Assembly: GCA_945888515.1 (NCBI GenBank)
Contig: CAMDAD010000011.1
Location: forward strand, 57,540 to 121,539
Length of the DNA: 64,000 nucleotides
Direction of reading: 5' to 3'
From: Akkermansia muciniphila
GTDB taxonomy: Bacteria; Verrucomicrobiota; Verrucomicrobiia; Verrucomicrobiales; Akkermansiaceae
The notes under the pieces are model-generated. The model had not been told where the DNA came from, searched no databases, and saw nothing but the letters and a program-made list of their open reading frames with translations. This document shows positions 46,296 to 54,951 of this stretch, piece after piece (the first letter of the stretch is position 1; every line of letters starts with the position of its first letter). Both the position numbers and the translations under genes were made by a program.

Positions 46296-46738
46296 GCCTC
46301 TGTTTTGCCGTTTCTGCCGCGAACTCACGTGAGGCCTGTCTGGGCATGAGATCGCTAGTCGTTCATCGCAGGGATATCGACTGTGCACCATGCGGGTGTG
46401 TATAATTTTTTCCGTATACTCTTTCAATTCATACAAAAATACGATTCATCGTAAAAAAACACGTATATTTATTCTACGTGTTTTTGTATGATTGTCACAA
46501 TGTCTTCCATTTTTGGATGCCGCCACGGCAGAAAAAAGCATTCAGGGTCGTGCGCTAGACTGGCTCTGAATCGCAAGTGCGAGGGTTGTGTCGCGCCGAC
46601 TCTGGGTAAGCAAAAAAGTCATACTGGAATCCGCCGCCGAAGATCGTCAATGGTGGTAAATGGCATGCCCAATCGACATTTTTTCCCTCCCGCCCTTTTT
46701 TCACTTGTCAATGGAGTTGATTTTCGATTGCATCGCTC
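46296..46738. other. long intergenic stretch between purL and guaB
   Basis: About 440 bases, noticeably richer in A and T than its neighbours in the middle. It holds the terminator at 46455-46485 and presumably the guaB promoter and leader. A frame at 46488-46757 overlaps the guaB start, is rich in Arg, Lys and Ser, and has no recognisable pattern. No riboswitch that I can name is apparent. Confidence 0.5.
46455..46490 (+). terminator. terminator-like inverted repeat downstream of purL
   Basis: A perfect 11-base inverted repeat (AAAAACACGTA / TACGTGTTTTT, 46455-46465 with 46475-46485, loop of 9), flanked by A-run and T-run so that either strand ends in U. It lies 160 bases after the purL stop; its distance and AT-rich stem make it less certain than the others. 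Confidence 0.6.
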
Positions 46739-48193
46739 ATGGCAGACTTCCCTTTAGCATTCTCCTTTGATGATGTCCTGCTGGTTCCTGCGCGCAGTGC
46801 CATTTTGCCTGCGGATGCGGTTCTCGATACCATGCTGACCAAGGACATTTCGCTCCATATTCCCGTGGTTTCTGCGGCGATGGATACAGTGTCCGAATCC
46901 GAACTCGCGATCGCGTTGGCAAGAGAAGGAGGCATGGGCGTGATTCATCGGGCTTGTACGATCGAGGAGGAAGCGGCGATGGTCTCGCGTGTGAAGCGCT
47001 CCGAAAATGCAGTGATTTTAAAGCCATTTACCTTCCGCAAAGATCAGAGCGTGGACGACGTGCGCCGCGTGATGGAGCAACAAGGGTTTTCTGGATTTCC
47101 CGTGGTCGATGCCGAGGGGCATCTCGAGGGCATGGTCACAGGTCGTGATGTGCGGTATCTCGATCGCACGGATGTGTTGGTCGCTGATGTGATGACGCCG
47201 CGTGATCGACTGATCACTGCCGCGCCCACCACGGAGCTGGAGGAGGCGCGTCGTATTTTATACAAAAATCGCATTGAGAAACTGCCACTTGTCGATAGTG
47301 CGAATCGATTGGTCGGATTGATCACTGGATCCGATATTGAAAAACGCATTACCTTTACAAATGCAGCCAAGGATCCCAACGGACAGCTCCGTTGTGGTGC
47401 GGCGGTTGGCGTGGGCCCGGAGTTTCTCGAGCGCGCGCAAGCAGTGATCGAAGCGGGTGCGGATGCCTTGTTCATTGATGCCGCCACGGGGCATACCACG
47501 CGCGTGATGGAGGTGATTGCGAAATTGCGCGAAATGTCGGATCGTCCCGTGATTGCAGGAAATGTCGTAACGGAAGCGGGCGCGCGCGATCTTGTCTCTG
47601 CCGGTGCCTCCGCGATCAAAGTGGGCGTAGGCCCGGGCTCTATTTGTACGACACGCGTCATTTCAGGCGTGGGCATGCCGCAATTTACAGCGATTCGCAA
47701 TGTGGCCGATTACTGTCACGAGCATGGCGTAAAAGTCATCGCCGACGGGGGTATTCGCTATTCCGGTGATATCGTCAAAGCACTTGCTGCAGGTGCGGAC
47801 CTCGTGATGCTCGGCTCGTTGCTTGCTGGCACGCGCGAGAGTCCTGGGCAGACAGTGCATTCGCAAGGGCGTCGTTTTAAAACCTATCGAGGCATGGGTT
47901 CACTCGGAGCGATGCGCAAGGGATCGGGTGATCGCTATGGGCAGAACAGTTCCGGAAAACTAGTGGCCGAGGGAGTCGAGGCCCGCGTGCCCTACAAAGG
48001 CCCTCTGTCCGATGTGGTGTTCCAGCTCATGGGCGGCCTGCGTTCGGGCATGGGGTATGTCGGAGCCTCCAACCTCGCAGATTTGCAGCGCGATGCTCAG
48101 TTTGTTCGCATTACCACGGGTGGCCTGCGCGAAAGTCATGTGCACGATGTCGTGCTCACGGAGGAGCCTACCAATTATCAACCGATGAGTTGA
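46739..48193 (+). CDS. guaB: IMP dehydrogenase
   Basis: Oxidises IMP to XMP, the first step to GMP. The 484-residue protein has [10 protein letters not shown] at the start, two CBS domains inserted at about 95-210 (G-F-P-V-V-D, L-P-L-V-D), the catalytic Cys loop [10 protein letters not shown] and the flap R-G-M-G-S-L-G-A-M. The CBS pair usually senses ATP/GTP. It lies 25 bases upstream of guaA; together they complete GMP synthesis. Confidence 0.97.
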   Translation: MADFPLAFSFDDVLLVPARSAILPADAVLDTMLTKDISLHIPVVSAAMDTVSESELAIALAREGGMGVIHRACTIEEEAAMVSRVKRSENAVILKPFTFRKDQSVDDVRRVMEQQGFSGFPVVDAEGHLEGMVTGRDVRYLDRTDVLVADVMTPRDRLITAAPTTELEEARRILYKNRIEKLPLVDSANRLVGLITGSDIEKRITFTNAAKDPNGQLRCGAAVGVGPEFLERAQAVIEAGADALFIDAATGHTTRVMEVIAKLREMSDRPVIAGNVVTEAGARDLVSAGASAIKVGVGPGSICTTRVISGVGMPQFTAIRNVADYCHEHGVKVIADGGIRYSGDIVKALAAGADLVMLGSLLAGTRESPGQTVHSQGRRFKTYRGMGSLGAMRKGSGDRYGQNSSGKLVAEGVEARVPYKGPLSDVVFQLMGGLRSGMGYVGASNLADLQRDAQFVRITTGGLRESHVHDVVLTEEPTNYQPMS

Positions 48194-48218
48194 TCATAGA
48201 GTTTTTGTTAGATAAGAT

Positions 48219-49742
48219 ATGAAAGAGTATCATCATGTAGCCGTTTTGGATTTTGGTTCGCAATACACGCAATTGATTGTGCGGAAAGTGCGGGAGTTGG
48301 GATATTATGCGAAGTTGTATGCGCCCGAGGACATTGAGGAAATCGGCCATCCCGGCGCGATCATTCTGTCGGGTGGTCCACGCAGCACCAGCGAGCCCGA
48401 TGCGCCGGACATAGATTTCGCCAAGCTTCAATCCTTCGGTTGTCCGGTGCTGGGTGTCTGTTACGGCATGCAGTTGTTGAACATCAAGTTCGGAGGAACC
48501 GTGCATGCGAGCAATCGGCGCGAATACGGACCGGCTGCGCTGACACCACAAGTTCGCGAGGGCTTGTATGAGGGGCTTTCCGTATCCTCACAAGTGTGGA
48601 TGAGTCACTCGGATACGGTCGATGTGTTACCCGCAGGCACGAAAGTTCTGGCCGTCAATCAACACGGCACTCCTGTATCTTTGCAGTGGTGCGAGGGTTT
48701 TTATGGCATCCAGTTTCATCCGGAAGTAACGCACAGTCACGAAGGTCTGCGCATCTTGCACAACTTCCTTCTAACGGCAAAAGAGCTGCAACCCTTCCAC
48801 ATCGAGGATTTCAAACGCGAGATGATCGAGGGCATTCGCAATACGGTCGGTGATCGACAAGTGGTTTGCGGTGTTTCTGGTGGTGTCGATAGCACGGTGC
48901 TAGCGGTCCTTTTGAAAGAAGCCGGAGTCAAAGTGCGGGCGATTTTTGTAGATCACGGCCTGATGCGTCTCAACGAAGGTGAGGAAGTGCGCAATAATTT
49001 CCACCGCATGGGAGTCGAAATCGAGACGGTCGATTGCGCGGACTTATTCCTCGGAAAACTTGCAGGCGTCGAGGATCCCGAAGCTAAGCGTAAGATCATT
49101 GGCAATCTGTTCATCGATGTTTTCTGGGACACCGTCGGCAATGCGGAAATGCTCGCCCAGGGAACGTTGTATCCTGACGTCATCGAGAGTGCCTCGAATG
49201 CTAAATCGAAGGCGTCCAAAATCAAAACGCACCACAACCGCGTCGATCGCATTCTCGAACTGCAGGCACAAGGAAAAGTGTTAGAGCCACTCGCTGAGTT
49301 GTTCAAAGACGAAGTGCGTGAGTTAGGGAAATCGTTAGGTATCGCCGAGGACATCTTGCAACGTCATCCGTTTCCAGGGCCTGGCTTGGCCGTGCGCTGC
49401 CCGGGTGAGGTCACGCCCGAGCGCTTGCGCATCATCCGCGAGTGCGATGCCATTTTCATCAATCAGCTGAAGGAAGACGGTTGGTATGACCGAGTCTGGC
49501 AAGCCTACGCGGGGCTGATTCCCGTGAAAACGGTGGGAGTGAAAGGGGACGAACGTTCCTATGAATGGGCGACCAATCTACGCGCAGTCGTTAGTGAGGA
49601 TGCGATGACCGCCGACTGGGTCGATCTCCCCTACAGCCTGCTGCGCAAAGCGAGTCATCGGATTTTGAACGAAGTCAAAGGCATCAATCGAGTGCTTTAT
49701 GATATTTCTACGAAGCCGCCCGCGAGCATTGAGTGGGAGTGA
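48219..49742 (+). CDS. guaA: GMP synthase (glutamine-hydrolysing)
   Basis: Converts XMP to GMP. The 507-residue protein has an N-terminal class I amidotransferase (G-V-C-Y-G-M-Q nucleophile loop near residue 85, then H-P-E-V-T-H), an ATP-pyrophosphatase domain (V-S-G-G-V-D-S-T-V-L near 222-231) and the C-terminal dimerisation domain (H-P-F-P-G-P-G-L-A). It is translated from ATG 48219 with a weak AGATAAG upstream. Part of the guaBA operon; a disturbed small frame follows 3 bases later. Confidence 0.97.
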   Translation: MKEYHHVAVLDFGSQYTQLIVRKVRELGYYAKLYAPEDIEEIGHPGAIILSGGPRSTSEPDAPDIDFAKLQSFGCPVLGVCYGMQLLNIKFGGTVHASNRREYGPAALTPQVREGLYEGLSVSSQVWMSHSDTVDVLPAGTKVLAVNQHGTPVSLQWCEGFYGIQFHPEVTHSHEGLRILHNFLLTAKELQPFHIEDFKREMIEGIRNTVGDRQVVCGVSGGVDSTVLAVLLKEAGVKVRAIFVDHGLMRLNEGEEVRNNFHRMGVEIETVDCADLFLGKLAGVEDPEAKRKIIGNLFIDVFWDTVGNAEMLAQGTLYPDVIESASNAKSKASKIKTHHNRVDRILELQAQGKVLEPLAELFKDEVRELGKSLGIAEDILQRHPFPGPGLAVRCPGEVTPERLRIIRECDAIFINQLKEDGWYDRVWQAYAGLIPVKTVGVKGDERSYEWATNLRAVVSEDAMTADWVDLPYSLLRKASHRILNEVKGINRVLYDISTKPPASIEWE

Positions 49743-49745
49743 AAC

Positions 49746-50032
49746 GTGTTGCGTGAGTGGCGACAGTCGCTGCAGAGCCAGATCGAAGGTTGTCTCATAT
49801 CTTGGATGGAAAATCCTGTGCCATCGTGCAGCACGGTGAGCATTACGATATCATCGACGAACGCTCTGCGAGGAAGCGCGGCACCGCGCAGTGGACCATG
49901 GGCATTCGCTTTCTGGATGGATCGCGACTGCGGCTCTGGAATGCGCCTCGTGCTCGTCACCAGAAATGTGGCGGAGTGGGAAGATCTGGAGGGAATGGAA
50001 ATGGTGAATCGCTAGTTTTTTCGCAGGTGTGA
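49746..50032 (+). pseudogene. disturbed small reading frame after guaA
   Basis: Two overlapping plus-strand frames compete. Frame A (GTG 49746 to 50015) begins protein-like (L-R-E-W-R-Q-S-L-Q-S-Q-I-E-G) and ends protein-like (L-V-L-V-T-R-N-V-A-E-W-E-D-L-E-G-M), but its middle looks random. Frame B (GTG 49757 to 50032) looks protein-like in the middle (C-A-I-V-Q-H-G-E-H-Y-D-I-I-D-E-R and M-G-I-R-F-L-D-G-S-R-L-R-L-W-N-A-P), but its end is low-complexity. One reading is a gene with two frameshifts; another is that one of the frames is simply a real small gene. Confidence 0.3.
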
Positions 50033-50059
50033 TTGAGAGCGGTTGATGCTCCCTTCTAC

Positions 50060-50950
50060 TCAACATTCCACCCACACCGATTTCAGATACGGTGCATCGG
50101 TGAAGTCGGCGGGCATAGGGGTGTGGGTGAACTGGCTGCTGCGGGGTAAGGCGGCGCGGAGTTGGCGCTCGAAGTCCTTGGGGTGGAGTTTGTGGCAGTT
50201 AGTGGAGCAGAGCATCCAGCCGCCGGGCTGGAGGCAGCGGTGGGCGAGAGTTGCGAGCGCGCCGTAGTCGTTTTCGACGCGGAATACGGTGCCTTTTTCA
50301 TCGCGCGAAAAAGTAGGCGGATCGAGGATGATGCCGTCAAATTTCCGACCCTGTTTCTCGAAGCGCCGCAACCAGTGAAAGGTGTCGCCTTTGCAAAAGT
50401 GATGTTCTAACGGGTCGATCTGGTTGTGGCAAAAATTTCGTTTGGCCCAGTCGAGATATGGTTGCGATAGATCGAGCGTGGTAGTCTGCGCACCACCGAG
50501 AGCAGCGAAGACGGAAAACACGCCGGTGTAGGCGAATGTGTTGAGTATGGTCTGCCCGGCTTGTGATCGCGTGCGCACGCGCTGGCGGTTGTCGCGCTGG
50601 TCGAGAAAAATGCCTTGGGAGTAGCCGCTGTGAAATGAGATCTCGAACTTGACACCATGTTCGCGCGCGACAAACGGAGCGTCCACGCGCGGACCGTGGA
50701 AAGGCTGCGGCGATTCTTTTTGTTTCTGGCTGAGGCATTTGTGATAGATGCTGCGTGGTTGTTGTCGCAACCAATCCGCCACAGGAGTCGATACGCTGGA
50801 TCCAGTGGTGGAGACTAGCCAGTGACTTGCAAACGTTTCTAAGGTGATACCCGGCAAACCATCGCCGGCACCGTCGATGAGTCGCACGGCATCGGTGTCG
50901 TCGGACAAGAGCGATCTTCGTGCCGCAAGGGCTTGGGAAAAGAGAGACAT
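50060..50950 (-). CDS. RlmI-like class I rRNA methyltransferase
   Basis: A 296-residue protein that resembles the RlmI family (23S rRNA m5C methyltransferases). The N-terminal half has the conserved R-L-I-D-G-A-G-D-G-L-P-G and G-Y-S-Q-G-I-F-L-D-Q-R; the SAM-binding loop is L-N-T-F-A-Y-T-G-V-F-S-V-F-A-A-L-G-G, and the catalytic strand reads I-I-L-D-P-P-T-F-S. Typical RlmI has an extra N-terminal PUA domain of about 70 residues, which is mostly missing here. Target base is inferred only from family. Confidence 0.85.
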   Translation of the reverse strand: MSLFSQALAARRSLLSDDTDAVRLIDGAGDGLPGITLETFASHWLVSTTGSSVSTPVADWLRQQPRSIYHKCLSQKQKESPQPFHGPRVDAPFVAREHGVKFEISFHSGYSQGIFLDQRDNRQRVRTRSQAGQTILNTFAYTGVFSVFAALGGAQTTTLDLSQPYLDWAKRNFCHNQIDPLEHHFCKGDTFHWLRRFEKQGRKFDGIILDPPTFSRDEKGTVFRVENDYGALATLAHRCLQPGGWMLCSTNCHKLHPKDFERQLRAALPRSSQFTHTPMPADFTDAPYLKSVWVEC

Positions 50951-51020
50951 GTGGATGCTTGGAGAACGAAGCTAGCAGTGCGCGCTCGTTTTGACAATGC
51001 CACGATTGTTTGCAAAACGA

Positions 51021-51914
51021 TCACGCGTTGCCACGTGCGAGGCGCGCTAACGCGGCATCCTGAATCGGGTTTTCTGGTCCGATGGCGATGCGAAGAAATT
51101 TCAGAAAAAAGACAGTGATAGGAACGATCAACCAGGAAGGCCATACGCTCATTCCTATCATTTTTTGATAGCGTTCGGGCAATGTTAGATAAGCTGCTTG
51201 GTAGAGGAGTCGATAGAACAGCCCCGCGACCCAAGGAAGCGGTGGTTTGCGAAGCCAAAGCAGCACTTCTTGGGTTTCTGCAGATACGGTCAATTCGTTA
51301 TCGTAAGTTTCGATGGCTGCCAGCATTTCGCTCTCGCTGCGGGGAGCTGTCGATAGACCGAGCGGCTGCACGGATTTCGCCCAGAGTCGGATGTAGGCAT
51401 CGGCGCCTCCGGGGATAGGTGTTTGCGAGTAGGTTTGATGGCAGCGCAAAAAGGACTCCATGAAGGCAATGTGGACCCAGAGCAATAAGTGTGGGTCGGA
51501 GGCATCGTATTCGCGCATGTCACCACGGGCATCGCGATACTGGCCGCGTACTTTTCCGTGCATGCCACGCACGCGCGCGGCCTCACGTTCCAGAGATTCC
51601 TGTGCGGCAAAAGTAGTGACGGTGAGCCACTGAATGGTCCCTGCCAAGCGCCCCAATGGATCGTTTTTGTAGCGGGAATGATTGCGCACGCCTGCCAAAC
51701 TGCCGGGATGAAGAGCCTGCAAGAGCAGCGCGCGGATCCCGCCTACGAGAGTGGCCATGTCACTGTGCACGATCCACGGTGCCTCATCGGGGGAGAAAAA
51801 TCCCGGACCTTCCCCCGCTGCTACGGCACCCAGCCACGGTGGATCGCCGCTGGGATCGCCGCAGAGCAGGGCGCGAAAACGTTTGCCTATGCTAGCCTGA
51901 AGAGTGCGAATCAT
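51021..51914 (-). CDS. MpaB/latex-clearing-type oxygenase family protein (DUF2236)
   Basis: A 297-residue helical protein of the DUF2236 family, which includes rubber oxygenase Lcp and the MpaB oxygenase. The signature L-L-L-Q-A-L-H-P-G-S-L-A-G-V is near 64-77, followed by R-L-A-G-T-I-Q-W-L and D-P-H-L-L-L-W-V-H near 140-148, where conserved His residues would bind heme or metal. It probably oxidises a lipid or isoprenoid. It lies 15 bases after the DUF2237 gene and is likely in one operon with it. Confidence 0.85.
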   Translation of the reverse strand: MIRTLQASIGKRFRALLCGDPSGDPPWLGAVAAGEGPGFFSPDEAPWIVHSDMATLVGGIRALLLQALHPGSLAGVRNHSRYKNDPLGRLAGTIQWLTVTTFAAQESLEREAARVRGMHGKVRGQYRDARGDMREYDASDPHLLLWVHIAFMESFLRCHQTYSQTPIPGGADAYIRLWAKSVQPLGLSTAPRSESEMLAAIETYDNELTVSAETQEVLLWLRKPPLPWVAGLFYRLLYQAAYLTLPERYQKMIGMSVWPSWLIVPITVFFLKFLRIAIGPENPIQDAALARLARGNA

Positions 51915-51929
51915 GGGGAGTGGGTATTG

Positions 51930-52292
51930 TCAGAGGGTGGCAGCATACGATTGCCAGATTTCTTTGTCCAAAAATTCTGTGACCGAAGCATGCGTGGCAT
52001 CCAATACCACGGGTGGCGCGAAGCCGGCATCACGGGCTTCCATCCAGCGACCCAGACACAAGCACCAGCGGTCGCCGGCTTTCAAGCCTGGGAAGTCAAA
52101 TTCTGGACGCGGAGTGATCAGGTCATTGCCCATGGATCGACTATAGATGAGAAAGTCATCGGTCATCACCGCGCAAACCGTATGCATGCCGCGATCCTGC
52201 TGCGTGGTGTTGCAACAGCCATCGCGGAAAAAGCCGGTCATCGGACGGGTAGAGCATGGTTGCAGGGGAGTGCCCCAAATGTTTTTCGCCAT
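51930..52292 (-). CDS. DUF2237-family protein
   Basis: A 120-residue protein that matches DUF2237 over its whole length: N-I-W-G-T-P-L-Q-P-C-S-T, T-G-F-F-R-D-G-C-C, H-T-V-C-A-V-M-T, G-N-D-L-I-T-P-R-P-E-F and K-A-G-D-R-W-C-L-C. Five or six conserved Cys and the rigid motifs suggest metal binding or a structural fold; the biochemical role of the family is not known to me. It is cytoplasmic and pairs with the downstream oxygenase gene. Confidence 0.93.
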   Translation of the reverse strand: MAKNIWGTPLQPCSTRPMTGFFRDGCCNTTQQDRGMHTVCAVMTDDFLIYSRSMGNDLITPRPEFDFPGLKAGDRWCLCLGRWMEARDAGFAPPVVLDATHASVTEFLDKEIWQSYAATL

Positions 52293-52360
52293 GCCTCAGT
52301 AAAGCTCGTATTTCGCTATGTGCAATGTCTCGTTTGCACGATCTCTGGGGAGATCTCTGC

Positions 52361-54115
52361 TCACAAACCGGGTTTGGGTGGATTGATCGGAGCCTGCCAG
52401 GACAAGACGCCTTTCATTTTCGTCTTGCGGCGATAGACTTTGTCCCCACAGGTGATGATCAAATCATTTAGGCCCGCGCCCGCGAAACAGACATTGGATG
52501 GATGGCGTGCTCCCGCGGGAGGAGGCAAGATCAAATTCACCCGACCTGGTTGATCACAAATCTGAATCCCCATCGCCGTGGCCACTAGCAATTGGCCATC
52601 ACGCGTCACCGCCATGCCATCGGCACCGCTGCGGATTTCCACAGTCGCAGGCGGAAGATGCAGGTGATGGTAGGGCTGAATGTGCTGCAGCATACCATCC
52701 TTGGCGCGTTGGCAGGAGTAAACAAATCGTCCGCTCGGATCAGCGACTTCTACGCGCGTCTGATCGGGTGTGAGAATGATGCCATTCACCCCGTGAAATG
52801 AATCGCTCGTCATGCGTTTCTCTTTTCCGGGGGCGATCATCCAGACCGCTTTTTTCGCGGGCTCGGTGACGTAGATGGTTCCGTCATGTGCGATCGTTAA
52901 GTCGTTTGCTTCGATGCCGCGCGCATGCACTTGTTCCGCTTTGTTTTTGAGATCCCATGAGACGATTTCTTTGCTCCCCGTCCGGCATCCGTAGAGCCGT
53001 CCGTCAGGTCCGAAACACAGGCCATTCGTCTTTTGCGACTCTTGCAAAAAGAGCGATGCCTTTCCATCCGCAGAGATGCGTATGATCTGACTGCGAGGAA
53101 TATCTGTAAAATAGACATCGCCCTCAGGACCGCAGACCGGACCCTCGGTAAACACGTGGCCCTGGCTGATGAGTTGCCAGTCTTCGTCCGCGATCAACCA
53201 GTCCTTTGCTTTCCCTTTGCAGAGATCGTAATGCGTCCGCACTGGAGTGGAGGCATCTTTCCAAAGCCAGCGCATCGCATCTGCAAAAATCGCGCCGCCA
53301 TGCTGATGCGAATGCGCGCCATCGCCCCACAGGTGATTCACTTCGTAGCCCGCGAAGCTCAATGAACGCTCCATCATCTGATTCGCCATCCACCAATCGC
53401 CACAATAGATGTTGTTGTCGTTGCTGCCATCTTGCAGAAAAACCCGCAAAGGCTTAGGCTCGGTTTTGCGGATGAGCGTGGAAATTTCGTCTCCTCCACG
53501 CAGTCCGACGTAAGTGCCAATCATCGAATATACCCGTCGAAACGAATCCGGCCTGTGCCATGCAGCAGTGAATGCCGCGATCGCGCCCGATGATGCGCCG
53601 CAGATCCCACGGTCGTCGGGTCGTGCGGAAATCTTATATTGTTTCTGCACTTCTGGTAGCAATTCTTCGATGAGGAAACGCGCATACTTGTCGGAAAAAT
53701 CATCGTATTCCAAGCTACGGTTGAACCGCGGCTGCGCGTTGTTTCCCGCCGCGGGCACGATGCCGGGATTGATGAACACACCAATCGTCACGGGCATTTC
53801 CTTGCTGTGAATGAGATTGTCAAAAACAATGGTCGCCTTGCTTGCGCCATTCGGATTGAGGTAGTTCTCACCATCCTGAAATACCATCAATGCCGCGGGT
53901 TGCGAGCCATCATACTGCGCTGGCACATAGACCGAGTAGTCGCGCACGGTGCCGGGATAGATCTGACTCTGCTGGAAGGAAAACTTGCTCACTTTCCCCA
54001 TCGGCACCCCCGCCTGTCGACGCGAAGCAGGATCCACTGGATAAGGGCCTTCCGCAGCAAAGAGATGCAAAGATAGGCACAGCATGAGAAAAATGGTCTT
54101 ACAAAACATACGCAC
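52361..54115 (-). CDS. secreted fusion of a CE1-like esterase and an SMP-30/gluconolactonase propeller
   Basis: A 584-residue protein with a signal peptide (about 1-20, ending L-F-A-A). Residues about 45-290 form an alpha/beta-hydrolase of the esterase D/feruloyl type: D-Y-S-V-Y-V-P-A-Q-Y-D near 59, V-F-Q-D-G-E-N-Y near 79, the nucleophile Ser in I-C-G-A-S-S-G-A near 168-175, and a late His in G-D-G-A-H-S-H. Residues about 310-584 are a beta-propeller of the SMP-30/gluconolactonase type (F-T-E-G-P-V, T-N-G-L-C-F-G-P-D-G, N-D-L-T-I-A-H-D-G). It may release acyl groups from a polysaccharide and then act on the lactone; this is inferred. Confidence 0.87.
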   Translation of the reverse strand: MRMFCKTIFLMLCLSLHLFAAEGPYPVDPASRRQAGVPMGKVSKFSFQQSQIYPGTVRDYSVYVPAQYDGSQPAALMVFQDGENYLNPNGASKATIVFDNLIHSKEMPVTIGVFINPGIVPAAGNNAQPRFNRSLEYDDFSDKYARFLIEELLPEVQKQYKISARPDDRGICGASSGAIAAFTAAWHRPDSFRRVYSMIGTYVGLRGGDEISTLIRKTEPKPLRVFLQDGSNDNNIYCGDWWMANQMMERSLSFAGYEVNHLWGDGAHSHQHGGAIFADAMRWLWKDASTPVRTHYDLCKGKAKDWLIADEDWQLISQGHVFTEGPVCGPEGDVYFTDIPRSQIIRISADGKASLFLQESQKTNGLCFGPDGRLYGCRTGSKEIVSWDLKNKAEQVHARGIEANDLTIAHDGTIYVTEPAKKAVWMIAPGKEKRMTSDSFHGVNGIILTPDQTRVEVADPSGRFVYSCQRAKDGMLQHIQPYHHLHLPPATVEIRSGADGMAVTRDGQLLVATAMGIQICDQPGRVNLILPPPAGARHPSNVCFAGAGLNDLIITCGDKVYRRKTKMKGVLSWQAPINPPKPGL

Positions 54116-54214
54116 ATTACTCCGAAGACGAGCGTCCTCTTACAGTCGAATCGGAATCAACAATCGCTCTACTAGCGGATCTGAGCGTTTTATCTCGCAT
54201 CCATCGCTCGAATC

Positions 54215-54826
54215 GTGTTCCTAAGGCAAGTGGAAGAAATATTGAACGATCTGAACCGGCATGGCTGGTCGATGACTCCCGACTGCATGAGCGCCGCGGA
54301 TTCTCTTCGATTAAAAAACGAATGCGAGCTCTCTTGGCAAAGCGGCCATTTCCGACGGGCCGGGATAGGACGCGGCGATACGCGGGAAGTTCGCAGCGAG
54401 ATCCGAAGCGATGAAGTGATGTGGCTGCCGCCCGACACAGATTCCGCCGAGCAGCAACAGTTTCTCGGCATGCTGGAGACACTGCGCATGGCAATCAACC
54501 AGCGATGTTTCCTCGGTCTTTTCGATTACGAAGGTCACTTCGCCGTGTACCCGCAAGGGGCTTTTTACAAGGCTCATCTCGATTGTCATACTGGTAAAAG
54601 CGACCGCATCGTCACCACGATTTTGTATCTGAATGAAAACTGGCAACCGGGTGACGGCGGCGAATTGAAACTCTGGACCACGCCCGCAGGTCGCGAGGGA
54701 GCGTTTGTATTAATCGAACCACGCATGGGCACACTCGTCTGTTTCCTCGCTGCGGATTTTTGGCACGAGGTTCTCCCTGCTCACAAAACGCGCATGAGCA
54801 TCACCGGGTGGTTCCGTCAGCGCTAA
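54215..54826 (+). CDS. 2-oxoglutarate/Fe(II) oxygenase, prolyl-hydroxylase-like
   Basis: A 203-residue non-heme iron oxygenase. The jelly-roll core has the iron-binding H121-x-D123 (Y-K-A-H-L-D-C-H), then the distal H184 (F-W-H-E-V-L-P) and the 2-oxoglutarate-binding R193 (H-K-T-R-M-S-I-T-G-W). Members hydroxylate proline, lysine or small molecules. The start is GTG at 54215; later starts would lose part of the N-terminal helix. It lies 125 bases upstream of the macroglobulin gene on the same strand. Confidence 0.85.
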   Translation: MFLRQVEEILNDLNRHGWSMTPDCMSAADSLRLKNECELSWQSGHFRRAGIGRGDTREVRSEIRSDEVMWLPPDTDSAEQQQFLGMLETLRMAINQRCFLGLFDYEGHFAVYPQGAFYKAHLDCHTGKSDRIVTTILYLNENWQPGDGGELKLWTTPAGREGAFVLIEPRMGTLVCFLAADFWHEVLPAHKTRMSITGWFRQR

Positions 54827-54951
54827 GAAAAAAACTCGTAGCAGAACTGGCAATCATTGCTAGCCATAGGTTGAGTCCATCAATCGATTTCAGTAAAATT
54901 TTTCTAAGTTTCTGCTGTCTCGGGTGTCCTATCAATGATATGAGACATGCC

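Noticed and set aside
46488..46757. 89-codon frame upstream of guaB
   Set aside because: Overlaps the guaB start in another frame; Arg/Ser-rich, no ribosome-binding site or recognisable pattern.
51489..52436. 315-codon plus-strand frame over the MpaB and DUF2237 genes
   Set aside because: Both opposite-strand genes match known families over their full length.
54760..54951. N-terminal extension of the macroglobulin
   Set aside because: It overlaps the end of the 2OG oxygenase gene and precedes a normal signal peptide starting at 54952.
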